NCBI RefSeq assembly: GCF_020852195.1
Contig: NZ_JADZBI010000183.1
Coordinates: 1 to 37,600 of the forward strand
Length of the DNA: 37,600 nucleotides
From: Hyphomicrobium sp.
GTDB taxonomy: Bacteria; Pseudomonadota; Alphaproteobacteria; Rhizobiales; Hyphomicrobiaceae
Direction of reading: 5' to 3'
Positions 17,081 to 25,093 of the stretch are shown here, piece by piece. The notes under the pieces were generated by a model, which was not told the DNA's origin, searched no databases, and saw only the letters and a program-made list of their open reading frames with translations. Within the stretch, counting starts at the first letter, position 1. Each line of letters starts with the position of its first letter. The translations under genes were made by a program, and so were the position numbers.

Positions 17081-17424
17081 CCCAATCCCTCTGAAATCGT
17101 TCGCGACACATCGATCAACGCGGTGAAATTCTTCGATCGGCCTTGCCGGATCTCTTCCGTCTCGCGCATCACCCACAGGCCGATCGATACGAGATCGGCC
17201 CTGAGCTTCGGCGGCAGGCCGTTCTCGGATTTGGCCAGGTCCTCGATGAAGACGCCCCACAGCCGGCGCACGAAGAAGATCGCCTCGATGGCCTCGCGCG
17301 ACTGCGGCCCCTTGTTCTCGGCCTCCTGCAGGAGGGCGATCGACCGCTCGAGTGCGGTGCGCTCCTGCGCCCGCGCCTCCTTGGGCGATTCGTCGAGAAC
17401 CTCGTCGTAGTAGAACTTGTACAT
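17077..17424 (-). CDS. flaF: Flagellar biosynthesis regulator FlaF
   Basis: FlaF is needed for flagellin synthesis or secretion in alphaproteobacteria and is usually paired with FlbT. The 115-aa soluble product has the family core ARAQERTALERSIALLQEAE, EAIFFVRRLWGVFIEDLAKS and LPPKLRADLVSIGLWVMRET. It lies 34 bases after flgL and overlaps flbT by four bases, in the order flgL-flaF-flbT seen in rhizobia. Confidence 0.95.
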   Translation of the reverse strand: MYKFYYDEVLDESPKEARAQERTALERSIALLQEAENKGPQSREAIEAIFFVRRLWGVFIEDLAKSENGLPPKLRADLVSIGLWVMRETEEIRQGRSKNFTALIDVSRTISEGLG

Positions 17425-17458
17425 GGAGTTCCCCAGGTCTCCCGGCGCCCCCCGCGCC

Positions 17459-18508
17459 TTAGATGTGATTGAGCAGGCTCAGGTTCTGCAAACGTGCGGT
17501 CAGTGCGTACGCGGTTTCGATCTGCGTCAGAAGAGAGTTGACCTTGACGGTCGCCTCGTAGGTGTCGACGCCTTCGAGCTGCAGGATGTGCTCGTTCAGC
17601 AGCGATTTCTGGATGTCGATGCGTTCGTTCGCCGCCGCGATGCGCTCTTCCGCGGTGCCGAGCCCGGCGCGAAGCTGCGTCAGGTCCGCGACGGCTTGGC
17701 CGACGACCTCGATCGCCTTGTTGATGACAGCCAAGTAGGCCTCGGAGTTGAGGTCCTCGAGGCCGATGTCGGCGATCATGGTGTAGGCTTGCGCGATGGC
17801 GCGGAACGGCCCCTCGTTAGCGTTGGTCGACGTGTCGATGCGCTCGTTGGTCGAGATACGGCTCGAGATGTTCTGATCCGACGCGGACGACCACGTCGTC
17901 GTCCAGTTCGCGTCATTGAACAGGTCCGCGAAGGCCCCGTTCAGGAAAGCTTCCATATCACTGCCGGAGATGTTCTCGACACCAGGCGCCGACTGCGCCA
18001 TTCCGAACTCGGTCGTGAAGGCGGCAGCCATCGCCGATTGCGCGGGCGATGGCGACGTGCCGAAATACTCGGTGACCGGCTTCACGTCGGTGTTGACGCC
18101 GGCAAAGATGTGCACGCCGTTCACCGTCGTGTTCATGGCGGCGGCGAACGATGTTAGCTTGTTCTTTGCATCCGTAATCGCGACGCCAGCGCTCGAGGGC
18201 GCCGAGCGCGCCGCCATCAGCGTGGTGAGAAACTCCTGCGCCGCCGACCCCAGTCCATCGAGCACCGTCTGCGACAGCTCGAGCCGCGAGGACGCAACGG
18301 TGTTCGTGTCCTTGAAGGTCTGCAGCCTGGCGTAGTCCTGCCGCAGCGACACGGTACGCTGCGTGAGGTAGCCGAGCGTCATACCCACGTCGGCAAACCG
18401 CCCGGTATTGGCCTCCTTCTGCGCCTCGACCAGCTTGGCCTGAAGGCTGACACGCGAATTGCGCGTGGCGTTGACGATGGCTACGGTTGAGATATTTGTT
18501 GTTTTCAT
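17459..18508 (-). CDS. flgL: Hook-filament junction protein FlgL (HAP3)
   Basis: FlgL joins the hook-associated protein FlgK to the filament. With the ATG at 18508 the product is 349 aa and begins MKTTNISTVAIVNATRNSRV. The upstream extension to 18730 would overlap flgK and is not used. The N-terminal helix with SLQAKLVEAQKEANTGRFAD and the C-terminal helical segment EERIAAANERIDIQKSLLNE resemble flagellin-type D0/D1 domains; the middle is variable. AGGTAA precedes the start. It follows flgK by five bases. Confidence 0.92.
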   Translation of the reverse strand: MKTTNISTVAIVNATRNSRVSLQAKLVEAQKEANTGRFADVGMTLGYLTQRTVSLRQDYARLQTFKDTNTVASSRLELSQTVLDGLGSAAQEFLTTLMAARSAPSSAGVAITDAKNKLTSFAAAMNTTVNGVHIFAGVNTDVKPVTEYFGTSPSPAQSAMAAAFTTEFGMAQSAPGVENISGSDMEAFLNGAFADLFNDANWTTTWSSASDQNISSRISTNERIDTSTNANEGPFRAIAQAYTMIADIGLEDLNSEAYLAVINKAIEVVGQAVADLTQLRAGLGTAEERIAAANERIDIQKSLLNEHILQLEGVDTYEATVKVNSLLTQIETAYALTARLQNLSLLNHI

Positions 18509-18513
18509 CGCCG

Positions 18514-19962
18514 TTACCTGATCGCACCAAGCAACGCGTTGTACATGTTGTCGATGACACCGATCAGCTTCGACGATGTCGCGAAGGACCGCTCGAGCTC
18601 GAGCATCAGCGATAGCTCCTCGTCGAGGTTGACGCCCGTTGCACTCGTGAACGCCTCGTAGGAGCGATCGAAGAGAGTGGACTGGTAGGTATAATTGTCC
18701 TCGGCGACCTTCCGCTGCTCCTGCAGCCACCCGACCGAGATCGCGGAAAAGTTGGCAAGCGTGCCGCCCGCGAGCTTGGTCTCGGGGGCGAACGTATAAC
18801 TTGTGCCCATCTTCTCGATCAGCTCGTCGATGCGATCCGTGAAGCTTGCGGTGCCGTCCGTATTCGAGACATAGCCCGCGCCGTTGATGCCGCCGTCCCG
18901 CAGCAGATTGGCGTTGCCGCCCTGGTCCGGATCCACCGAAGGATGAACCGTGATGCGGCTTGCGAGGCCGCTGACGAGCGAGGTCGGGATGACCGCCGAA
19001 CCGTTATTGGTGAACAGACCGGCTAGGTCCGGAGGCGTTCCGTTCGTTTCCGAGAACGTCGTGATGAGCGCCCGCGCGATCTCGTCGAGTTGCGCCTCGT
19101 AGGTGAGCGAGATGTCGTCGCGCGCCTGCACGAGCCCCACGATCCGGCCCGACTGCAACGGCATGGTGGCGCCCGCACCCGTGACTTGCACGCCGTCGAT
19201 GTACACGGCGTTGCCTGCAACGCCCGGCGTGGCATTGAGCGTGCGCGTAAACGAGATGTTGCGCGGCGAGCGGTCGAACAGCGTCACGCCGCTGTCCGTA
19301 TAGATCGCCATATCGTTGTTTTCGCGCGAGACCGTGCGGATGCCGATCTCGTTCGAGATGCTGGCCAGGATCTGGTCGCGTTGATCGAGATAGTCGGTGA
19401 CGTCGCGCCCTGTGATCGTCCCCTTGACGATCTCCTCGTTCACGCTCTGGAACTGCTGCAGCAACGAGTTCACTCGGTCGACCGAGGCCTGGATTCCCGT
19501 ATCCGCCTCGTTGCGAACCGATTGCACGGTGGCCGCCGCGCTGTTGAGACCGGTCGCCAGATTGCGCGCCGAGCGGACGGCCGCCTCCGCCGCCAGCTGG
19601 CTGTGCGGCTGGGCGGAGAAGCTCTGCAAGGAGCTCAGGAGCTTGTTGATCAGCGCCGCGGGCGACGAATCGAGCTCGACGTCATTGATGGTGCCATTGA
19701 GGATGTCGAGCGAGTCGGCAACCGCTCCGTACATGGCCGATTGCGAGCTCGACGCAAGTATCTTGCGGAAGAGAACCGGCTCCTCGGCCCGCACCACCGA
19801 TGCGACGCGAACGCCGGAGCCGGGCATGGTGACGAGCTCGACCGACTTGCGCGTGTAATACGGCTTGTCGGCGTTGGCCATATTGCGCGAGATGACCGAC
19901 GTCCGCTCGCTCGATGCGAAGAGGGACGAGTTCGCGGTGGACAAACTTGCCGAAAGGCTCAT
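18514..19962 (-). CDS. flgK: Hook-associated protein FlgK (HAP1)
   Basis: FlgK is the first junction protein on top of the hook. The 482-aa product has an N-terminal rod/hook-like motif (SERTSVISRNMANADKPYYT at about residues 18-37) followed by RKSVELVTMPGSGVRVASVV. A coiled helical domain contains LLQQFQSVNEEIVKGTITGR and DVTDYLDQRDQILASISNEI, the FlgK signature. The C-terminus ends NLDEELSLMLELERSFATSS and a final helix. It is 31 bases after flgE and immediately before flgL. Confidence 0.96.
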   Translation of the reverse strand: MSLSASLSTANSSLFASSERTSVISRNMANADKPYYTRKSVELVTMPGSGVRVASVVRAEEPVLFRKILASSSQSAMYGAVADSLDILNGTINDVELDSSPAALINKLLSSLQSFSAQPHSQLAAEAAVRSARNLATGLNSAAATVQSVRNEADTGIQASVDRVNSLLQQFQSVNEEIVKGTITGRDVTDYLDQRDQILASISNEIGIRTVSRENNDMAIYTDSGVTLFDRSPRNISFTRTLNATPGVAGNAVYIDGVQVTGAGATMPLQSGRIVGLVQARDDISLTYEAQLDEIARALITTFSETNGTPPDLAGLFTNNGSAVIPTSLVSGLASRITVHPSVDPDQGGNANLLRDGGINGAGYVSNTDGTASFTDRIDELIEKMGTSYTFAPETKLAGGTLANFSAISVGWLQEQRKVAEDNYTYQSTLFDRSYEAFTSATGVNLDEELSLMLELERSFATSSKLIGVIDNMYNALLGAIR

Positions 19963-19993
19963 CGCGCGTCATCCCTCTGGACCCCCAGGCGCG

Positions 19994-21280
19994 TCAGCGC
20001 TTGAGGTTGACGAGGACCTCCATCAGCTCGCCGCCGGTCTGGAACACCTTGGAGTTGGCCGTGAACGCGAACTGGGATTCGATCATCGTCGTAAGCTCGG
20101 TGGCCGTGTCCACGGTCGACTTCTCGAGCGCCGACGACCGGATGGTCCCGAACATGGTCGTGCCAGGAAAGCCGACCTGAAGATTGCCGGACGTTGCGCT
20201 GATCGAGTAGACGTTGCCCGCTTCGGGCGTCAGGTTGTCAGGGCTCGGCACGGTGGCCAGCGGAATCTGGTAGATGCCGACGCGCGCACCGTTGCCGTAG
20301 ACGGCATAGAGCATGCCGTCGGAGGCGAACTCGACGCCCTCGACCGAGCTCGGCTTGTTGCCGTTGATGGTCGGCATCAGAACCTGGAAGCTTTCTGCGA
20401 GCTCGCTCGACTTCGAGACGTCGAGGGTCAGCGCCTGGCCGTTCGGAACCGGAATGGAGATGACAAGACCCGCGGGATTGGTCGGCGCAACAGACGAGAT
20501 CTGGCCGGTACCGGCATCGAACGTCAGCGTCGTCGACGAGAGCGGCGAAGATCCCGCCGTGCCATAGGGGAACGGTGACGTCGAGGACGCCGCGTCGGCA
20601 GCGTTGAACACGTCCACCTGCCAGGTGTTGGTGCCCGTCTTCGTATAGTAGACGTCGAGTGTGATCTCGCGTCCGACGTTGTCGATCGCGGTGATCGACG
20701 TCTTCGCCGTATAGGCAGAGGTCGCGATGTTGTCCGACGGCCGGTTGCCCGAGGCCACGGCGGAGGCGCTGACCGGCACGTTGGCATGGAAGGTGCCGAT
20801 GGTGGATGGCGTCGCCTCGAGCGACATGGTCGCGATGTTGACCTCCGCCAGCCCCGCCGTGCCGTTAGACGAGGCCGCAGCCGATCCGTTTACGATCGGA
20901 TAGCCGAGAAGCTTGAAGCCGGCCGCGTTGACGAGATAGCCCTGGTCGTCCTTCACGAACGAGCCGGCACGCGTGAGGTAGGTCGAATCGCTACCGTCGG
21001 AAACCAGGAAGAACCCCTGACCGCTGACGGCGAGGTCCGTCGCCGAAGTCGTGTAGTCGAAGCCGCCCTGCTCCGAGATGCCGTACCGGATCGTCGTGTC
21101 GACGCTGCCCGGAACATAGCTCCCCGAGCCGGATTCGAGCACCACCGTCGAGAATGCGGTGAAGGCACGCTTGTAGCCATGCGTACTGGCGTTGGCGATG
21201 TTGTCGGAAACGGTCCCGAGGCGGCTTGACTGGGCTGCCATGCCGGACGCGCTCGTCCGCATCATGCCGGAAATGCTCAT
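19994..21280 (-). CDS. flgE: Flagellar hook protein FlgE
   Basis: FlgE polymerises into the hook. With the ATG at 21280 the product is 428 aa, starts [20 protein letters not shown] and continues with the hook/rod motif [20 protein letters not shown]. The middle is Ser/Thr/Ala-rich. The C-terminus has [20 protein letters not shown] followed by [14 protein letters not shown], as expected for FlgE. An AAGGA lies nine bases upstream, and the start overlaps the ftcR stop by four bases, so hook synthesis is coupled to its regulator. Confidence 0.96.
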   Translation of the reverse strand: MSISGMMRTSASGMAAQSSRLGTVSDNIANASTHGYKRAFTAFSTVVLESGSGSYVPGSVDTTIRYGISEQGGFDYTTSATDLAVSGQGFFLVSDGSDSTYLTRAGSFVKDDQGYLVNAAGFKLLGYPIVNGSAAASSNGTAGLAEVNIATMSLEATPSTIGTFHANVPVSASAVASGNRPSDNIATSAYTAKTSITAIDNVGREITLDVYYTKTGTNTWQVDVFNAADAASSTSPFPYGTAGSSPLSSTTLTFDAGTGQISSVAPTNPAGLVISIPVPNGQALTLDVSKSSELAESFQVLMPTINGNKPSSVEGVEFASDGMLYAVYGNGARVGIYQIPLATVPSPDNLTPEAGNVYSISATSGNLQVGFPGTTMFGTIRSSALEKSTVDTATELTTMIESQFAFTANSKVFQTGGELMEVLVNLKR

Positions 21281-22053
21281 ACGACGGGATCCTTTGCGAA
21301 AAGCTCTGACCGTCCGAGTAGAGCATCCGCATCTTGTGTGAAGCTGGATTGAGCACAAGCTTCGCCCGTCTTCTCAGGCGCATCGACCACCAGCCGGTAC
21401 CCGAGATAGCGCTTCGAATCGATCGGGTCGTACCCAAGCCGATGGCGCAGGCGCTTCCTGAGCTTGCTGATGTGGCTCTCGACGACGTTCTCGTCGATGT
21501 CCTCGCTGAAGAGCCCATACACCGAGTTGAAGATCTGCGTCTTGTTGATCCGGCAACCGCGGTTGCTGACGAGGTATTCGAGAATGCGCCGCTCGCGCCT
21601 CGGAAGCTGCAGCACCTCGCCCTTCACCTCCGGGTCGCGCCCGTCGAAGAAGACGCGCATCTCGCCGACGTCCGTATAGTCCGGCGCGCCGGTCGCGCGG
21701 CGCCGGATGGCCTTGACGCGGGCGATGATCTCACGCACGTGGATCGGCTTCCTGACCACGTCGTCGACACCGGCTGCGAAGAGATCGAGCGTCTCCTCGA
21801 GCGACCGGTTCTCGTTCATGGCGATGACGGCCGCCGTTGTCGAGCGGCGGCGTATGATCTTCGCGAGCGCGGCGCGATTGCCGCAATCGCCGAGAAGGAA
21901 CGCCTCGACGGACCTAATGTCCTGCTCCGAGACGGCGCTGACCCAGCTCTCGAACTCCCCCGGCGCCAGCCCGCACGCGGAGATTCCCTCCCTATCGAAC
22001 CAGGAAGCATACCCTTCCGTAACGGTCGTCCGCTCGTCCACGACGACGATCAT
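21277..22053 (-). CDS. ftcR: Flagellar transcriptional regulator FtcR/Rem (OmpR-type)
   Basis: FtcR (Brucella) and Rem (Sinorhizobium) are orphan OmpR-class activators of flagellar genes. The 258-aa product starts at 22053 ([20 protein letters not shown]) with GGGGGA seven bases upstream. Residues 1-115 form a receiver-like domain; residues 145-235 form a winged helix ([40 protein letters not shown]). The receiver has an acidic start (Asp6, Glu7) and the conserved DVVRKPIH segment, but where the phospho-accepting Asp normally ends the third strand it reads AFLLGD, and the usual Ser/Thr after strand four is replaced in VIAMNE. Control by phosphorylation is therefore doubtful. The C-terminal tail is longer than usual. 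It heads the hook operon. Confidence 0.93.
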   Translation of the reverse strand: MIVVVDERTTVTEGYASWFDREGISACGLAPGEFESWVSAVSEQDIRSVEAFLLGDCGNRAALAKIIRRRSTTAAVIAMNENRSLEETLDLFAAGVDDVVRKPIHVREIIARVKAIRRRATGAPDYTDVGEMRVFFDGRDPEVKGEVLQLPRRERRILEYLVSNRGCRINKTQIFNSVYGLFSEDIDENVVESHISKLRKRLRHRLGYDPIDSKRYLGYRLVVDAPEKTGEACAQSSFTQDADALLGRSELFAKDPVV

Positions 22054-22317
22054 GTGATATTCCCCCGCCCATCGGCACCCCCGAATCACAAACGCAACCC
22101 CACCTAACCGGGATGCAGTGCGTCGCCCGTTCGATCAACGATTTGTTGAGGATTTCTCGGAAGCTGCTCCGATTCGCTCTTGTAGTGTTGCGGAAAGTGA
22201 TCACTTCCCGAGACCAGCCGGAAAGTCCCGAAGGGTCGTACACGGAGCGGTCGGCGCGCGGCGGCGCATCTCAAGCCTGGCACAAGCCGGTGCCGCTTTA
22301 ATGCCCGCCGAACCTGG
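22054..22317. promoter_or_regulatory. Divergent region upstream of ftcR and the exported protein gene
   Basis: This 264-bp gap must contain the promoter of the long ftcR-flgE unit and that of the plus-strand gene at 22318. It is less GC-rich than the genes around it. Apart from the palindrome at 22191-22210 it holds a small inverted repeat TCAAC-N5-GTTGA at 22135-22149. No full CtrA box, sigma-54 site with proper spacing or clear sigma-70 boxes are seen. In rhizobia rem/ftcR is activated by the LuxR-type VisN/VisR; whether the same happens here cannot be read. Confidence 0.5.
22191..22210. promoter_or_regulatory. 20-bp near-perfect palindrome, candidate operator
   Basis: The sequence CGGAAAGTGATCACTTCCCG is symmetric around its centre with one mismatched pair; the inner 12 bases AAGTGATCACTT are a perfect palindrome. 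It lies 138 bp upstream of the ftcR start and 108 bp upstream of the divergent gene at 22318. Such symmetry without a T-tail fits a dimeric regulator site rather than a terminator. The bound protein is unknown. Confidence 0.55.
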
Positions 22318-22752
22318 ATGAGGATGAAGCCCCGCATGCCGGCCCTTGCCAGAAGGAGCCTCGGCCTGACCCTGCTCTTCGCGCTGTGCACCGCGGCCAT
22401 GGGCGCGCGCGGCGAGGAGCCCTTTGCCATCGCTCTCGTGGGGCCGGGCATGAACCGCACCGAGCTCACGGCCGTGTTGGGGCCGCCGAGCTACATCCAG
22501 GTTAAAGGCCTGCGCGAGGCCTGGCAGTATTGCCCGGGGCGCTCCCTCATGCGCTTCCTTAAGGAGGTTCTCCGCCAGGAGGTGCCCCCAAAGCTCTACG
22601 TCACCGTATGGATCAATGAAGGCCGGGTCGCGCACATGCGCGCCTACCCGAGCAACGTCATGGGCCGCTGCGAGGACTTTCTGGCCGCGTTTAGCTGGGA
22701 GGACACCATCGAAGGCGTCTCAGGGTTCGAAGGCGGCTATAGAATAAAGTAG
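22318..22752 (+). CDS. Small exported protein of unknown function, weakly BamE/OmlA-like
   Basis: The product is 144 aa from the ATG at 22318; ATGs at 22324 and 22336 are also possible. It has an N-terminal signal peptide (hydrophobic at about residues 15-28, then GARGEE). The mature part begins with VGPGMNRTELTAVLGPPSYI followed by REAWQYCPG. The pattern of a short helix after GMxxxEL, LGxP and an aromatic strand resembles the BamE/OmlA fold, but there is no lipobox and similarity is weak. Two cysteines (in YCPG and GRCEDF) could form a disulfide. It is divergent from ftcR; a link to motility is not shown. Confidence 0.7.
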   Translation: MRMKPRMPALARRSLGLTLLFALCTAAMGARGEEPFAIALVGPGMNRTELTAVLGPPSYIQVKGLREAWQYCPGRSLMRFLKEVLRQEVPPKLYVTVWINEGRVAHMRAYPSNVMGRCEDFLAAFSWEDTIEGVSGFEGGYRIK

Positions 22753-22762
22753 GACGTCCAGC

Positions 22763-23221
22763 TCACGTCCGTTCCGCCCGCTTCAGCGCCCGGTCGATCT
22801 CGGCATTGACTTCGGCCATGGCCGCAACGGCTTCCGCACGCAGCGCCTCCGGAACCTTGTCCGGATGATTGAGCGTCGCGAAGCGTCGCCTCAGCCGTCG
22901 GAGCTCGTCGGGCGAAAGCGCGCACCCGGCCAGCGACGCCTTGAGCTTGCGCGCCGCCTCCCCTGGCGGCTCGCGAGTGTGGATGATCTCGGCCGGAGGC
23001 TCGTCCGCCCCATAAGCGCGCTCGAGCGAAGCGGGCGCCACGTACCCCGAAGCGACGGAGATGTCGCCAAGGCTCCCGACGGCTGGCTGGGACAGCGGAT
23101 TTGAAAGCGCGGCATCGACGAAGTCTTCCAGCTCCGCGTCCGGCGTGAGCCGCGCCTCGTCGAGGGCTTCCTCGAAGGCATGCTTGCGCGCCCGGTGCCG
23201 GACCCGTGTTGGCCAGACCAC
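22763..23221 (-). CDS. Protein with C-terminal J-domain-like region
   Basis: The 152-aa soluble protein has a basic start (MVWPTRVRHRARKHAFEEAL), an acidic, poorly conserved middle, and from about residue 101 a helix-loop-helix segment LSPDELRRLRRRFATLNHPD then KVPEALRAEAVAAMAEVNAE. The HPD triad (His119-Pro120-Asp121), preceded by a basic helix and followed by a helix with NAEIDRALKRA, is the hallmark of J-domain co-chaperones that stimulate DnaK ATPase. Unlike DnaJ the domain is C-terminal and lacks the G/F and zinc regions. The role is unknown. It lies upstream of repeat copy 1 and reads in the same direction as the phosphatase gene. Confidence 0.65.
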   Translation of the reverse strand: MVWPTRVRHRARKHAFEEALDEARLTPDAELEDFVDAALSNPLSQPAVGSLGDISVASGYVAPASLERAYGADEPPAEIIHTREPPGEAARKLKASLAGCALSPDELRRLRRRFATLNHPDKVPEALRAEAVAAMAEVNAEIDRALKRAERT

Positions 23222-23299
23222 AAGAAATCTCCCTCGAGGGAATCGCCCCGAAGGACAGAGTGTGTTGCCGATACCTTGTTCGGACCTTGTGCCGGAAAA

Positions 23300-23358
23300 C
23301 TAGATCATGATCGCTTCAGACCCGATCAGTCCGAAGCGTGAATCATCGGTCTCTCTAG
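23300..23358. repeat. Intergenic palindromic repeat, copy 1 (first module only)
   Basis: This 59-bp element begins CTAGATCATGATCGCTTC and ends CTCTCTAG. It shares its first module with the copies at 30432 and 32602: a stem CGCTTCaGAC / GTCCGAAGCG with one mismatch and outer arms ATGAT...ATCAT. The second module found in the other copies is absent. The terminal CTA at 23355-23357 is the stop codon of the phosphatase gene read on the minus strand. It belongs to a Hyphomicrobiales-type dispersed palindromic repeat class. Confidence 0.85.
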
Positions 23359-24200
23359 CGGCCGGAATCGCCGCCTTCGGTGCTCGCAATGGACGCATCC
23401 GCATGCACCGGCTGCGGCAGGAGGCGCACCGCGATCACCGTCGCGTTGTCCTGGTGCGGATCCTTCAGTGCCTCCACCGCGCGGATCAGCGCATTGGCTA
23501 CCGCTACGGCGCCGTCCTCGGCGTAGGCAGCGACGATACGCTCGATCTCCGCCGACTCGAGCGTCTGCAGCCCGTCGCTCGCAAGGATGATGTAGTCGCC
23601 CGGCTCCACCTTGAGCGGACGGCGCGACAGATCCACGAGATCGATGTCGTCGCCGGTCACCGCCGAGCGCAGCATGTGCCGCCTGGGATCGCGCTTGGCC
23701 TCGTCCTCCGAGATCGCCCCCGACGCCGCCAGCCGGTCGAGCTCGGGCGCCAGCGAATGATCCTCGTTGAGCAGCGCGATCTCGCCCCGCCGGTAGAGCA
23801 GCAGCGGACTGTCGCCCACGCTGACCCACTCGATGCCGTCCGCCCCGAAGGTCACGCCGACGAGCGTCGACCCCATACCCGCAAGCAGCGGATTGGCATC
23901 GACGGTCTCGGCGATGGCCTGGTTGGCGGCCGTCAGCGCCTCGACCAGCCGCTCGCGGTTGGAGCCCTCTTGCTTCGCATAGGCCTTGAGGAAGCTTTCA
24001 CACGCCATGCGGCTGGCGAGTGCGCCGCCCGCATGTCCGCCCATGCCGTCGGCGAGCACGGCCACGACGGCCGTCCCGTTGGCAACGGATGCCTCGGGCC
24101 CGGACGGCGTTGCGTCGCGTACGCTCCAGAAGAGAGCGGTATCCTCCTGGTAGCTCCGCGCCCCCTTTGTGGCGCGGCTGGCATGCTCGAAAGCTAGCAT
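23355..24200 (-). CDS. PP2C-family serine/threonine protein phosphatase
   Basis: The 281-aa protein is a metal-dependent (Mg/Mn) PPM-type phosphatase that should remove phosphate from Ser/Thr of proteins phosphorylated by the nearby kinase. Metal-binding residues appear in order: Glu19-Asp20 in SYQED, Asp51 in ADGMGGHAGG, Asp209 in ILASDGLQ and Asp251 in HQDNATVIAV. The block GMGSTLVGVTFGADGIEWVS followed by VGDSPLLLYR is also typical. No membrane segment is seen, so it is cytoplasmic; the last 20 residues are a variable tail. It is six bases after the FHA gene in the same direction, and its stop codon lies inside repeat copy 1. Confidence 0.95.
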   Translation of the reverse strand: MLAFEHASRATKGARSYQEDTALFWSVRDATPSGPEASVANGTAVVAVLADGMGGHAGGALASRMACESFLKAYAKQEGSNRERLVEALTAANQAIAETVDANPLLAGMGSTLVGVTFGADGIEWVSVGDSPLLLYRRGEIALLNEDHSLAPELDRLAASGAISEDEAKRDPRRHMLRSAVTGDDIDLVDLSRRPLKVEPGDYIILASDGLQTLESAEIERIVAAYAEDGAVAVANALIRAVEALKDPHQDNATVIAVRLLPQPVHADASIASTEGGDSGR

Positions 24201-24206
24201 TCGTCC

Positions 24207-24980
24207 TTAGGTCTGTTCCTGGAGCGCCGCCCAATCGAAATCCGGGCCGCAGAAGGGCACGAACACGAGTTGCGTCCGTCCCATGGTTATCACGTCCATC
24301 TGCGCCAGCTCGACGGCGCCGGTTGGTCGCTTTTCATTGAGGGAGACGACATTGGTCTTAGCAAGGTTCGGCACGAAAAGGAACGACCGTTCCGACGAGT
24401 CGTAGCGGATATAGGCCTGCTCGTCCGTGGAGATGGCGTCGTCGCCGAAATCGATCGGGATGCGGTTGCCCGCCCCGCGTCCCATGGAGTTGTTGCCTTC
24501 GAAGATCGGCCGATACTGCCCGATGCCGGGACCGCCCACGACCACCAGCCAGCCGACCACCGGATCCTGCTCAAACGCGCCGCGCGCAACCTGCTGCTTG
24601 CCGCGCACCAGCGTCGTGCGCGCACCGCCGGCCTCGGAGGGCTTGGCTGACGCCCGCACGACCCGCGTCGTCGGCGGCGAGTCTGCTTCCACATGCTGGC
24701 TTTCCACCGTCACCCGCGGCGCGCGCGCTTCCCGCGCTGCTTCCGCCGCGGAGGGTGTCGCTCCCTCGGCACGCGGCGCCGGCAATTGCGCGGCAGCCTC
24801 CGGGCTCGGCGCTGCGATCACGGCCTCGCTGGCCTGAGCCGCCTGCGCCCGCTGCGCGACCGCCGCCTCCTGCCGCCCGGTATCTTCGCGGCTGGCCGCG
24901 ACGAGGGCATCCTTGAGAGAGCCGAGGAACCGGCCCGAACGTTGTCCTTGCCCTTGGGAGCCACCACCGCTCGATGACAT
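24207..24980 (-). CDS. Soluble protein with atypical C-terminal FHA domain
   Basis: The 257-aa product starts at 24980 with GGAGG eight bases upstream; a longer frame to 25784 runs through the next gene and is rejected. Residues 1-135 are low-complexity, Ala/Ser/Gln-rich. Residues 141-245 look like an FHA domain: GWLVVVGGPGIGQYRPIFEG, then SMGRGAGNRIPIDFGDDAIS, and a final ITMGRTQLVFVPF. FHA domains bind phosphothreonine through a Gly-Arg and a Ser-Arg-x-His loop. The Gly167-Arg168 pair is present, but the second motif reads TDEQ (185-188), with Gln where His is expected. Binding may be altered or lost. It lies between the phosphatase and the second FHA gene. Confidence 0.8.
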   Translation of the reverse strand: MSSSGGGSQGQGQRSGRFLGSLKDALVAASREDTGRQEAAVAQRAQAAQASEAVIAAPSPEAAAQLPAPRAEGATPSAAEAAREARAPRVTVESQHVEADSPPTTRVVRASAKPSEAGGARTTLVRGKQQVARGAFEQDPVVGWLVVVGGPGIGQYRPIFEGNNSMGRGAGNRIPIDFGDDAISTDEQAYIRYDSSERSFLFVPNLAKTNVVSLNEKRPTGAVELAQMDVITMGRTQLVFVPFCGPDFDWAALQEQT

Positions 24981-25093
24981 GATCTCGTCCTCCTCATCCT
25001 CAGGGTTGTCGGGCGGGCTTGATGCTGAGAGCAACGCATGTCCGACCGCCTCTGTCCATCCGGAGCGCCAAGCCCCGGCCTTGGCCGCACCGC

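Noticed and set aside
22278-22293. TGGCAC...TGC sequence resembling a sigma-54 promoter
   Set aside because: The spacing between the GG and GC elements is one base too long and the TTGC element is degenerate.
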